Assembly (NCBI GenBank): GCA_036277635.1
Contig: DASUMP010000043.1
Coordinates: 1-50,872 of the forward strand
Direction of reading: 5' to 3'
From: DASUMP01 sp036277635
Lineage (GTDB): Bacteria; Actinomycetota; Acidimicrobiia; IMCC26256; PALSA-610
DNA: 50,872 bases
In this document: positions 40,512 through 48,338 of the stretch, in pieces
Position numbering within the stretch: the first letter of the stretch is position 1
Layout: every line of letters begins with the position of its first letter
Translations under genes and position numbers: made by a program
Notes under the pieces: model-generated
What the model saw: the letters and a program-made list of their open reading frames with translations, nothing else
The model's database searches: none
What the model was told of the DNA's origin: nothing

Positions 40512-42145
40512 GTGTAGACCGTCACTTCACCGGCGTCGCCGTCGACTCGCACGCGCGTCCCGTCGGGAATGAGGTCGGTCGCGCTGCGTGTGCCGACGAC
40601 GCCGGGGATGCCGTATTCACGCGCCACGATCGCCGAGTGCGACAACAAGCCTCCGGCATCGGTGACGATCGCGCCGAGCAGCGGCAGCAGGATGTTGAAC
40701 GCCTCGGTCGTCGACTCGGTGACGAGGACATCACCCTGCACGATGCGATCGAAGTCGATCGGGCCAGCGACACGCCGCGCTGGCCCTTCGTACACACCGC
40801 CGCTCGCGGCGAGTCCGCGCAGCAGGTTGTCCTCGTGCGCAGCCTCCGAGCTGCCGAACAGCTCACCCAATGCGACACCGACCGCGCGCATGACCCGGCC
40901 GACTCCCGGAGGGAGCCCCGACGGATCAGGCGGCGGGGGCGGCGGCGGCCCCAGCGACGCCGGCGCCTCCTTCGCAGTGCGCGAGCTGCGGTCGGCGAAA
41001 CGCTGCGCGAGCTCGTCGGCCGACGGCCCACCCGAGCCCGTCACGAGCGCGCACATCTCGTCGAAACCGGCGTCGACGAAGTGCTCCGCGTCGTGGACGC
41101 CGCCCTTGCCCTCGAGCCGGCGACCGGCCGCGAGCGCCGCTCGCCGCATGATGCCCGACGCCCAGATGTCGCTGAACACACCGCGTTCGTCGCGCAGCCG
41201 GTACATGAGGCGCGCCTCGCCGAGCAGCTCGTCGAACTCAGCGCGGTGCTCGTCGGGCACCTGCGCGCGGATCCCGGCGATGCGCGCGTCGACATCAGCG
41301 GTGTCGTTCCCGGCGCCATCGACCGCAGACCGGATCGAGCGCAACAGCACGTCGGGCAGCTCGAGCGCGTAGCGGCCGGCGATGTCGAAGCCGTCGAGCA
41401 ACCGGCAACCGACGAGGTCGAGGTATGCCGCCACCGCTGGGCCGACGTCGCCCCCGAACGCGCGCAGCTCCGCGAGCGTCTTGCCGGGATCGCCGTCCGA
41501 GTCGAGGAGGCTGCGAGCAGCCGTGTCGTTCGTGATCGCCGCGATGAGTCGTTCGAGCTCACCCGACGCGCCCGCGGACACGGGAGCCGCACCCCGCAAC
41601 ATCGCGAGCGTGTCGGATGGCGTGACGCTGGTCCACGCCCCGAGGTGCACGAGCAGGTCACCGACCGGGAGCATCGCCGAGCCGGTGAAGCGCATGTGCT
41701 GGAAGATCATCTGTGAGTGGTGCTCGCGACAGCGCGTGAGGTACTCCACCATCGCGTCGTCGGACAGCGCGTCGGCGTCGACCGCCTGGAGCTCGCGGTG
41801 CGTCGTGATCGCAGCCGGTTTGAAGGTGTCGTCCCACTCGCGCAGCTGGTCACGCCAGACCTTGCGCTCCCACACTTCCTCCGCGCGGGCGAACCGCTGC
41901 GGGATCTCCTCGTCGGGCGCCGGCCGCATCGTGCTGTACGCGAAGCCGTGGACGTACTGCATCTCCATCCCGTCGAGCGGCGTGCCGTAGAACGCCATGA
42001 ACTCGCGGGTGCCCCGGCGGAACGGCTCGGGATGCATCTCCGCCCAGTACCGCGTGACCGGACGCGGGAAGTGCACCGGGTCGAGGTGCCACGACCCCGG
42101 ACCCGGGGGCTCGAACTGCAGCGTCGTCGTGCCCTGACCCGCCAT
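40508..42145 (-). CDS. PEP-utilising enzyme: central and phosphohistidine domains
   Basis: 545 aa. Residues 15 to about 400 resemble the central helical region of rifampicin phosphotransferase-like enzymes (HFPRPVTRYWAEM). A Pro-rich linker of seven prolines follows near residue 410. The C-terminus is the PEP-utilising mobile domain with the phosphorylatable His in TDAGGLLSHSAIVAREYGIPGVVGT. The ATP-grasp domain is missing and supplied by the overlapping downstream gene, so the enzyme is split into two chains. The acceptor substrate is unknown. ATG at 42145 has a GGGGGG stretch upstream. Confidence 0.83.
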   Translation of the reverse strand: MAGQGTTTLQFEPPGPGSWHLDPVHFPRPVTRYWAEMHPEPFRRGTREFMAFYGTPLDGMEMQYVHGFAYSTMRPAPDEEIPQRFARAEEVWERKVWRDQLREWDDTFKPAAITTHRELQAVDADALSDDAMVEYLTRCREHHSQMIFQHMRFTGSAMLPVGDLLVHLGAWTSVTPSDTLAMLRGAAPVSAGASGELERLIAAITNDTAARSLLDSDGDPGKTLAELRAFGGDVGPAVAAYLDLVGCRLLDGFDIAGRYALELPDVLLRSIRSAVDGAGNDTADVDARIAGIRAQVPDEHRAEFDELLGEARLMYRLRDERGVFSDIWASGIMRRAALAAGRRLEGKGGVHDAEHFVDAGFDEMCALVTGSGGPSADELAQRFADRSSRTAKEAPASLGPPPPPPPDPSGLPPGVGRVMRAVGVALGELFGSSEAAHEDNLLRGLAASGGVYEGPARRVAGPIDFDRIVQGDVLVTESTTEAFNILLPLLGAIVTDAGGLLSHSAIVAREYGIPGVVGTRSATDLIPDGTRVRVDGDAGEVTVYT

Positions 42146-42248
42146 CTGCGAACCCCCCGCACTCGTTGCCGCGCAACTCGGTGACGCGCCTCGTGCGTGG
42201 ATTCTCACCGGCCGACTGCGATCCAGCAACCGCTGAGCCGGGAAGCAG

Positions 42249-42321
42249 TGGAGGTGAGCGGACTCGAACCGCCGACTTCTACGTTGCGAACGTAGCGCTC
42301 TACCAGCTGAGCTACACCCCC
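42249..42321 (-). tRNA. tRNA-Ala (anticodon CGC)
   Basis: 73 nt on the minus strand. The acceptor stem GGGGGUG/CACCUCC includes the G3-U70 pair that defines alanine. The D-arm is GCUCAGCUGGUAGAGC, the anticodon loop is UUCGCAA, and the T-loop is UUCGAGU. The discriminator is A, and CCA is not encoded. Confidence 0.95.
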
Positions 42322-42373
42322 GAAGGGAAGGGCGAGCGTACCAAAGCGCCTGCGCAGGACTGCGGGCGAAACG

Positions 42374-43012
42374 TCAGCGGGTGTGGCGGTCGGCGGTCTC
42401 GATCGCGTGCTGGAGACGGTGCGCGACGAGCGCGGTGGTGAGGTCGCCGCGGGTGCGCTCGAGCACGGCTCGGAGCGCGTCGGTGGTGCGGCGCAGGCCG
42501 CCGGTGACGCCGTCGGGATAGTCGATCGTCACGAGCGTGCCGTACACGTCGTCCATCGCGCCGACGAGGTGCTCGGCCCGGTCGAGGTCGCCGGCGCGGA
42601 GGCGGTCGAGGGCGGCGCGGCGCAGCTCGCTCGCGGCCTCGGCGAGACCGTTGCACCACGCGGCGGCGTCGATGCCGAGGTCGGCGGGGGCGGGCAGCGG
42701 GTCGTCGCGCACGAGGGCGAGCGTGAGGAACGCCTCGGCGAGCTCCTTCTTCGCGTCGTGCAGCGGCCCGGTCGCGCGGATCTCGGGGTGATCGGCGAGC
42801 GCGGCGTCGGCTTCGGCGACGTGCGCCTGCGCGTCGCGAGCGAGCTCGGCAGCCGCGGCGTACTCACCGCGATGAGTCGCTCGGATCGACCGTGCGCAGG
42901 CTTGGATGGCGGTGCGGGACGCGGCGATCGTGACTTCGCGTGCCCGGTGGCGTTCGTCGAGCGCGTCGCGCACGGCGGCGCCGAGCGCGTTGATCTCGCC
43001 GGCGCGGTCCAC
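42374..43012 (-). CDS. Translin/TRAX-like protein
   Basis: 212 all-helical residues matching translin. SRTAIQACARSIRATHRGEY is followed by KKELAEAFLTLALV, then WCNGLAEAASELRRAALDRL, DDVYGTLVTIDYPDGVTGGLRR and ERTRGDL. Acidic residues at the E-x2-E and NGLAE positions could substitute for the catalytic E-E-D set of TRAX nucleases (inference). The gene lies 52 bp upstream of tRNA-Ala and 8 bp after the membrane gene, all on one strand. It has a GTG start. Confidence 0.82.
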   Translation of the reverse strand: MDRAGEINALGAAVRDALDERHRAREVTIAASRTAIQACARSIRATHRGEYAAAAELARDAQAHVAEADAALADHPEIRATGPLHDAKKELAEAFLTLALVRDDPLPAPADLGIDAAAWCNGLAEAASELRRAALDRLRAGDLDRAEHLVGAMDDVYGTLVTIDYPDGVTGGLRRTTDALRAVLERTRGDLTTALVAHRLQHAIETADRHTR

Positions 43013-43020
43013 GGGTGGAC

Positions 43021-43500
43021 CTACGACGACGCGATGCGGCGCAACGCGAGCTCGGACGGCGCGCGGTGCGACAACGCGTGCACGGTGCGCTCACGATCCG
43101 CCGACAGCGAGCGGAACCACGCGTAGAGCGCGAGGTACGCGACGAGCAACAGGTCGGCGATCACCTGCACGGCCCAGAGGATCGGGGCGCCGCCGACGCT
43201 CGCGAGGATGAAGGTCGCGGCGACCGCGGCGGCGAGGATCGTCATGACGTCGCGGCGGCGCTTGGCGGCGGGGGTGAGCGGTCGGGCGCTCGGTCGATCA
43301 GTGCGCACCGGCGGGAGCGGGGAGACGCGAGCCGGTGCCGCGCTCGGGTCGAAGGTGCCGTTGGTGCGGCCGAGGACCCCGAGGCGGTAGTTGAAGTCGT
43401 CGATCGAGTCGCCCGACTGCTGGGTGCGGGACCGCAGCAACGGCGGGACGAGCACGACGGCCCACAGCACAGCGAGGATCAGCAACACCACGATCGCCAC
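43021..43500 (-). CDS. Membrane protein, function unknown
   Basis: 159 aa. One N-terminal helix (residues 2-22), then a polar segment containing TQQSGDSIDDFNYRLG and a Pro/Arg-rich stretch, then two helices at about 86-125. A basic cytosolic tail ends it. Similar three-helix proteins are widespread in actinobacteria, but I cannot name a function. GAGGAG sits three bases before the GTG, an ideal site. Co-transcribed with the translin-like gene. Confidence 0.72.
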   Translation of the reverse strand: MAIVVLLILAVLWAVVLVPPLLRSRTQQSGDSIDDFNYRLGVLGRTNGTFDPSAAPARVSPLPPVRTDRPSARPLTPAAKRRRDVMTILAAAVAATFILASVGGAPILWAVQVIADLLLVAYLALYAWFRSLSADRERTVHALSHRAPSELALRRIASS

Positions 43501-43694
43501 GAACTCCTCGACCCCTTTGCTGTCGCGGACGGTAACAACGGGCGAACCACAAGTGGTGGATTCCGACCCGTGCGAGGCTCGGTGGAGGGCTGGGAAGCAC
43601 TCCGCGCGCTCACCAGTCTCGTGGAGCGCGGGTGCGAAACGTCAAACCGACGCTGTGACCTGCACAAACACGCCGCGTCGGGGGCGTCGACCGC
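43501..43694 (-). other. Intergenic region between moaC and the membrane gene
   Basis: 194 bp with no gene. It holds a short palindrome ACCAC-AA-GTGGT (43546-43557) upstream of the membrane gene and a weak stem near the moaC stop. I see no convincing promoter pair. Confidence 0.4.
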
Positions 43695-44198
43695 TCAGAA
43701 CCCGAAGGGATCGGCGCCGTCGGGGACGGGCCGGCGGAAGGTGCCGGAACGACCGCCGGTCTTCTCCCACAGTGCGAGCTCGCCGATCGTCATCGACCGG
43801 TCGATCGACTTGCACATGTCGTAGATGGTGAGCGCGGCGACCGAGCACGCGGTGAGCGCTTCCATCTCCACGCCGGTGCGATCGACCGTGTCGACCTGCG
43901 CCTCGATCTCGACGTGAGCGTCTTCGATCCGGAAGTTCACGTAGACCGAGCCGACGAGCAGCGGGTGGCACAACGGCAGCAGGTTGGAGGTCTGCTTGGC
44001 GGCCTGGATCCCCGCGACGCGAGCGACGGCGAGCACGTCGCCCTTGGTGATCGCACCGGAGGCGATCTTGGAGGCGGTGTCGCTCTCCATGTTCACCCGG
44101 CACCGGGCGACCGCGCGGCGGTGGCTCGGCTCCTTCGACGTGACGTCGACCATGCGGGCGCGGCCGAGCGGGTCGAGGTGCGTGAACTCCGAAGCCAC
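43695..44198 (-). CDS. moaC: Cyclic pyranopterin monophosphate synthase
   Basis: Second enzyme of the GTP-to-cPMP step in molybdenum cofactor synthesis, 167 aa. It shows MVDVTSKEPSHRRAVA, LLPLCHPLL, EAQVDTVDRTGVEMEALTACSVAALTIYDMCKS and the C-terminal KTGGRSG. GTG at 44198 begins ASEFTHLD and has TACACT six nt upstream, so it is probably leaderless. It pairs functionally with moaA and moeA nearby. Confidence 0.94.
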   Translation of the reverse strand: MASEFTHLDPLGRARMVDVTSKEPSHRRAVARCRVNMESDTASKIASGAITKGDVLAVARVAGIQAAKQTSNLLPLCHPLLVGSVYVNFRIEDAHVEIEAQVDTVDRTGVEMEALTACSVAALTIYDMCKSIDRSMTIGELALWEKTGGRSGTFRRPVPDGADPFGF

Positions 44199-44240
44199 GG
44201 GGAGAGTGTAGGAGGGGATGCCGCCGGTACGCTCCGGCCG

Positions 44241-44777
44241 GTGCGCCGGACCCTGGGCTCGGTCCTCCTCGTCGCCTCGCTCCTGACCGCCTGCTCGGCC
44301 GACGGCGACGACTCCTCCGGAGCCCCCGCCACCTCGAGCACCACGGCTCCGGGCTCCTCGACGACCACCACGGGCGCGCCGGCGACTCCGTCGACGCCGC
44401 CGACCACCTCGGGTGGGATCGAGCCGGTGCGGCGGGCGGCCGCGGCGTGCGAGACCCTCGTCGGTCAGGACCCCGCGCGCGCGAGGGTGCTCACCTCGGC
44501 CCCGTCGGTGGCCGCGGCCGTCGTCGCCGAGCTCGCCGCCGTCGGCGCGGCTGCGGCACCGTGGGACACCCTCCCGCCCGACCACTTCGTCGCGGTGTGC
44601 ACGTTCGCCGCGACACCCACGGCGGCGCAGCCACCGGCCACGATCGCGTGCCCCGATGGTGCCGTGGTGCTCGACGTCGCGACGTCGGCGTTCTACGCCG
44701 ACGAGAGCGGTCGCACGTCGGACGCGTCGGCGGTGCACGAACCCGACCCGTGCGTGGAGCCGACGCCGCTGCCCTGA
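44241..44777 (+). CDS. Putative lipoprotein, Thr/Ser-rich linker
   Basis: 178 aa. A short signal peptide ends in lipobox LLTAC. A Ser/Thr/Pro-rich linker follows (residues 25-60). The small domain after it has four Cys (ACETLVG, AVCTFAATP, TIACPDG, DPCVEP), likely two disulfides. The family is not recognised. TACGCT lies seven nt before the GTG. It is divergent from moaC over only 42 bp and convergent with moaA. Confidence 0.65.
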   Translation: MRRTLGSVLLVASLLTACSADGDDSSGAPATSSTTAPGSSTTTTGAPATPSTPPTTSGGIEPVRRAAAACETLVGQDPARARVLTSAPSVAAAVVAELAAVGAAAAPWDTLPPDHFVAVCTFAATPTAAQPPATIACPDGAVVLDVATSAFYADESGRTSDASAVHEPDPCVEPTPLP

Positions 44778-44798
44778 CCGCTCGGCGTCGTGGGCCCC

Positions 44799-45845
44799 TC
44801 AGCCGCCGATCTGGCTCATCGACCGGTCGGGACGCACGAAGTCGACCTGCCCGACACGGTGCCCGGCCCACTTCGTGCCGACCGCACGCGCGATCGCGTC
44901 GGCGAGGCGATCGTCGAGATCGGGGGCGGCGAGACCGTCGGCCGCGCGCACGACGGCGCGCAGGTCGTGCTCGTGCACGGCGAACAAGCACGTGCGGAAC
45001 GCACCCTCCGCGGTGATGCGCACGCGGTCGCAGTTCTCGCAGAACGGCTCGGTGACGGTCGCGATCACGCCGACGTCGCCGCCGCCGTCGGCGTACTCGA
45101 AGCGTTCGGCCGGCTCGACGTGGCCGTGCTGGGGGGCCGCACCGGTGCCGGGGACCGGCGTCGAGCGCAGCGGGAACACGGCGTCGATGCGCGCCAAGAT
45201 CTCGCGGGCCGGGACGACGCGCTCCATCGTCCATTCACCTTGCGCGTCGAGCGGCATGAACTCGATGAAGCGCACCCCGACCCCGCGCTCGCGCCCGAAC
45301 CGGGCGAGGTCGACGACCTCGTCGTCGTTCACGCCGCGGATCACCACGGCGTTGATCTTCACAGGGTCGAGGCCGGCGTCGAGCGCGGCGTCGATGCCGG
45401 CGAGCACGCGGTCGAGCTCGTCGCGCCGTGTCAGCGCGAAGAACGTCTCGCGCCGCAAGGAGTCGAGCGACACGTTGACACGCGAGAGACCTGCGTGCGC
45501 GAGGTCGTGCGCGAGCTCGGGGAGCTTCACGCCGTTCGTCGTGAGCGCGAGATCCACGCCGAGCGGGGCGAGCATCTCGATGAGGCGCGTGACGTGCGCG
45601 CGGATCAGCGGCTCGCCTCCCGTGACCCGGATGGCGTCGAAGCCGAAGCGCTCGACGCAGACACGCGCGATCCGGGCGTGCTCTTCGTAGGTGAGCAGCT
45701 CGTCACGGGGCAGCCACGTCATACCCTCCTCGGGCATGCAGTAGGTGCACCGGAAGTTGCAGCGGTCGGTGATCGAGATGCGCAGGTCGCGCACGCGCCG
45801 CTGCTGCGGGTCGAGCAGCGGGACGGGGACCTCGCGACGCGTCAC
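44799..45845 (-). CDS. moaA: GTP 3',8-cyclase
   Basis: Radical-SAM enzyme that starts molybdenum cofactor synthesis from GTP, 348 aa. The N-terminal cluster motif is C-x3-C-x2-C in TDRCNFRCTYCMP, then VTGGEPL and SLDSL. The C-terminal cluster Cys are in CENCDRVRITAEGAFRTC. The protein ends in Gly-Gly (SQIGG), which MoaA enzymes need. GTG at 45845 has TATCCT six nt upstream. A second, stronger promoter lies about 250 bp further up. Confidence 0.95.
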   Translation of the reverse strand: MTRREVPVPLLDPQQRRVRDLRISITDRCNFRCTYCMPEEGMTWLPRDELLTYEEHARIARVCVERFGFDAIRVTGGEPLIRAHVTRLIEMLAPLGVDLALTTNGVKLPELAHDLAHAGLSRVNVSLDSLRRETFFALTRRDELDRVLAGIDAALDAGLDPVKINAVVIRGVNDDEVVDLARFGRERGVGVRFIEFMPLDAQGEWTMERVVPAREILARIDAVFPLRSTPVPGTGAAPQHGHVEPAERFEYADGGGDVGVIATVTEPFCENCDRVRITAEGAFRTCLFAVHEHDLRAVVRAADGLAAPDLDDRLADAIARAVGTKWAGHRVGQVDFVRPDRSMSQIGG

Positions 45846-46088
45846 CGACCCAGGATAGGAGTGGGGCGCAAGCGTCGGTCCCGGCACTCGTCACGGGCAA
45901 CCGACGTGGCCCCGGGGTCGGGTTCGCTCTGGCTCCCCGTCAACGCAGCGACCAACTTCAGTCGACGGATCTTCGCTCTCCCCGGTGGTCCGGCGGCGCC
46001 CCAGCCTGCACCTTCGGACCCGCCACGTACTGGTCAGCCTCCCCTGCGGATCTCTCCGCCCGCCCGGCCGACCTGAACACTGCGTAGC
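45846..46088 (-). ncRNA. Possible structured leader or small RNA upstream of moaA
   Basis: Minus-strand transcript predicted from the promoter at 46095. It can form GGTCGGCC/GGCTGACC (46066-46073 with 46032-46039). Inside that stem lies GCGGA-GAGA-TCCGC (46046-46059), a 5-bp stem closed by a GNRA-type tetraloop. Further GGTCC/GGACC and GGCGG/CCGCC pairings follow. The position suggests a molybdenum-cofactor-type riboswitch or an independent RNA, but I could not match a known consensus. No protein gene is seen in this 322-bp gap. Confidence 0.4.
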
Positions 46089-46094
46089 GGAGTC

Positions 46095-46123
46095 TTTGTA
46101 CCACGGAGAGTGATCACTGGCAA
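46095..46123 (-). promoter_or_regulatory. Strong promoter reading toward moaA
   Basis: TTGCCA (46118-46123) and TACAAA (46095-46100) are separated by exactly 17 bp on the minus strand. The predicted start near 46088 leaves about 243 nt of leader before moaA. It lies just downstream of a hairpin after moeA. Confidence 0.65.
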
Positions 46124-46125
46124 GG

Positions 46126-46147
46126 GGCGCGCGATGGGCCGCGCGCC
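46126..46147 (-). terminator. Hairpin after moeA
   Basis: GGCGCGCG and CGCGCGCC pair perfectly over 8 bp around a 6-nt loop, 20 bp downstream of the moeA stop and directly before the promoter at 46095-46123. Probable terminator of the galU-moeA transcript. Confidence 0.6.
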
Positions 46148-46167
46148 TCATTCGGCCGCGCGCGACG

Positions 46168-47403
46168 TCAGGACGTGAACGGTTCGCCGAGGAGGAGCAC
46201 GCGTACCGAGCCGCCACGCTCCACCCCCTCGCCGTCGTCGAGCAGCGCGAGGCCGTTGGCCGCCGCCATCGCGGAGAGCACGTTGCTGCCTTGCGCGCCG
46301 GAGCGCGCGCACACGAGGCGGCCGCGGTCGGACCACACCCGCACGCGGTCGAGGTGCAGCTTCCCGTCGCGACGGCGAGTCAGGTCGTCGGCCGCGACCG
46401 CGGTGAGCTCGGGGCGGAACCAGTGTCGGTGACCGGTCATCCGCCGCAGCGCCGGTCGCGCGAACAGCTCGAAGCTGACGTGCGACGACACCGGGTTGCC
46501 GGGGAGGCCGAACACCGGCACGCCGCCGATCGTGCCGAACGCGAGCGGCTTCGCCGGCTTGATCGCGACCTGTGACCACACGAAGCCGCTGTCGGGTCGC
46601 TCGCTCGCGAGCCGCTCGAGCACGACCTTCACGTAGTCGAAATCGCCGACGGACACGCCACCGGTCGTGAGGAGCGCGTCGCACGACTCGAGCCCCGCGG
46701 TGATCGCGCTCGTGATCGCGGCCTCGTCGTCGCGCGCGAGGCCGAGGTCGACGGGGACTGCGCCGTTCTCGGCGACGAGCGCGAGCAGCATCGCCCGGTT
46801 CGAGTCGCGGATCTGCCCGGGCGCGAGCGGTCCCGACTCCACCAGCTCGTCGCCGGTCGAGAGCACCCCCACGCGTGCGGTCGGGTGGGCGAGCACGGTC
46901 TCGACACCGAGCGAGGCCAACACGCCGATGTGCGCGGCGCCGAGCACCGCGCCGGGCCCGAACACGACGGCGCCGGCGCCCACGTCGCCCCCCACCGGGC
47001 GCACGTGGTCGCCGCGTCGCGCCGGTTCGCGGACGAGCACGGCGTCGCCGTCGACTTCGGTGCGCTCGACCATCACGATCGCGTCGGCGCCGGGTGGTAC
47101 CGGCGCGCCGGTCATGATGCGGATCGCTTCGCCGGTGTCGACCGGAACCGACGGCGCGCGACCGGCGGGCAGCTCGTCGACGACGCGGAGGCGAACCGGC
47201 GTGGTCGGCGACGCGCCGTCGGTGTCGACGGCCCGCACGGCGTAGCCGTCCATCGCCGTGTTGGCGAACGGCGGCACCGGCTCGATCGCGGCGACCTCCT
47301 GGGCGAGCACGAGGCCGTGGGCGTCGCGGATCGCGAGCTCGCGCGGCGCGAGCGGTCGCACCGCGTCGACGATCCGGCGTTGCGCGTCGGCGAGCGCCTC
47401 CAC
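46168..47403 (-). CDS. moeA: Molybdopterin molybdenumtransferase
   Basis: Inserts molybdate into adenylated molybdopterin, 411 aa. It shows VPPFANTAMDGYAVRA, IMTGAPVPPGADAIVMVE, VGVLSTGDEL, GQIRDSNRAML, LLTTGGVSVGDFDYVK, and the FGLPGNPVSSHVSFELF loop. GTG start 11 nt after galU, so the two are co-transcribed. Confidence 0.95.
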   Translation of the reverse strand: MEALADAQRRIVDAVRPLAPRELAIRDAHGLVLAQEVAAIEPVPPFANTAMDGYAVRAVDTDGASPTTPVRLRVVDELPAGRAPSVPVDTGEAIRIMTGAPVPPGADAIVMVERTEVDGDAVLVREPARRGDHVRPVGGDVGAGAVVFGPGAVLGAAHIGVLASLGVETVLAHPTARVGVLSTGDELVESGPLAPGQIRDSNRAMLLALVAENGAVPVDLGLARDDEAAITSAITAGLESCDALLTTGGVSVGDFDYVKVVLERLASERPDSGFVWSQVAIKPAKPLAFGTIGGVPVFGLPGNPVSSHVSFELFARPALRRMTGHRHWFRPELTAVAADDLTRRRDGKLHLDRVRVWSDRGRLVCARSGAQGSNVLSAMAAANGLALLDDGEGVERGGSVRVLLLGEPFTS

Positions 47404-47414
47404 AGGCCGGCGGT

Positions 47415-48296
47415 TCAGACGATGCCGCGCCGGCGCACGATCTCGCCGAGGATCTCGGCGAAGTCGGGACCGAGGTCGGGACGGTCGAGCGCGAGTTCGA
47501 CGTTCGCACGCAGGAAGTCGAGCTTGTCGCCCACGTCGAAGCGGCCGTGCTCGACGACGAGGCCGTACACCGACTGGTCCTCGAGCAGCAACGCGATCGC
47601 GTCGGTGAGCTGGAGCTCGCCGTGCTTGCCGGGAGTGATCCGACCGAGCGCGTCGAAGATCTCGGGCGTGAACACGTAGCGACCCATGACGGCGAGGTTC
47701 GACGGCGCTTCGTCGGGGCTCGGCTTCTCCACGATGCTCCGCACCTCGACGAGACCCTCGTGCACCGGTTCGGGCTCGACGCAGCCGTACGACGAGATCT
47801 CGTTGGGTGCGACCTCTTGCACCGCGACGACCGACCGGCCGTAGCGCTCATGGACGTCGAGCATCGAGCGCAGCAACGCACCGTCGTCGACCATGATGTC
47901 GTCGGCGAGCAGCACCGCGAACGCCTCGTCGCCCACGTGCTCGCGCGCGACCAGGACCGCGTGGCCGAGCCCGAGCGGGTCGCGCTGGCGCACGTAGTGG
48001 ATGTCGGCGAGCTCCGACGACGCTTGCACCTCTTTCAGCAGCTCGGACTTCCCACGCTCGGCGAGGTGGTGCTCGAGCTCGAAGTTGCGGTCGAAGTGGT
48101 CTTCGATCGCCCGCTTGTTGCGACCGGTGATGATCAACACGTCGGTGAGGCCGGCGTGCGCGGCTTCCTCGACCACGTACTGGATCGACGGCTTGTCGAC
48201 GACCGGGAGCATCTCTTTGGGCGAGCTCTTGGTCGCGGGGAGGAAGCGCGTGCCGAGGCCGGCTGCTGGGATGACGGCCTTGCGCACCCGCGTCAT
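47415..48296 (-). CDS. galU: UTP-glucose-1-phosphate uridylyltransferase
   Basis: Makes UDP-glucose for envelope polysaccharides, 293 aa. Nucleotide-binding motif PAAGLGTRFLPATKSSPKEMLPVVDKP, then QRDPLGLGHAVLVA, VLLADDIM, IVEKPSPDEAPSNLAVMGRYV and GKHGELQLTDAI. GGGAGGAG lies before the ATG. The galU-moeA-moa gene order is known from other actinobacteria. Confidence 0.96.
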   Translation of the reverse strand: MTRVRKAVIPAAGLGTRFLPATKSSPKEMLPVVDKPSIQYVVEEAAHAGLTDVLIITGRNKRAIEDHFDRNFELEHHLAERGKSELLKEVQASSELADIHYVRQRDPLGLGHAVLVAREHVGDEAFAVLLADDIMVDDGALLRSMLDVHERYGRSVVAVQEVAPNEISSYGCVEPEPVHEGLVEVRSIVEKPSPDEAPSNLAVMGRYVFTPEIFDALGRITPGKHGELQLTDAIALLLEDQSVYGLVVEHGRFDVGDKLDFLRANVELALDRPDLGPDFAEILGEIVRRRGIV

Positions 48297-48338
48297 GACG
48301 ATGCTCCTCCCGGGCCGACCATGCTACGGGCCCGTCCC

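Noticed and set aside
40900..40960. GC-rich repeat in the PEP-utilising enzyme gene
   Set aside because: It simply encodes the Pro-rich interdomain linker.
45846..46088. Glycine riboswitch, SRP RNA or RNase P RNA in the moaA leader
   Set aside because: Fragments such as CCGAAGG and GGAGAG look similar, but the conserved cores (SRP GGAA loop with AGCAG, RNase P GAGGAAAGUCC) are absent.
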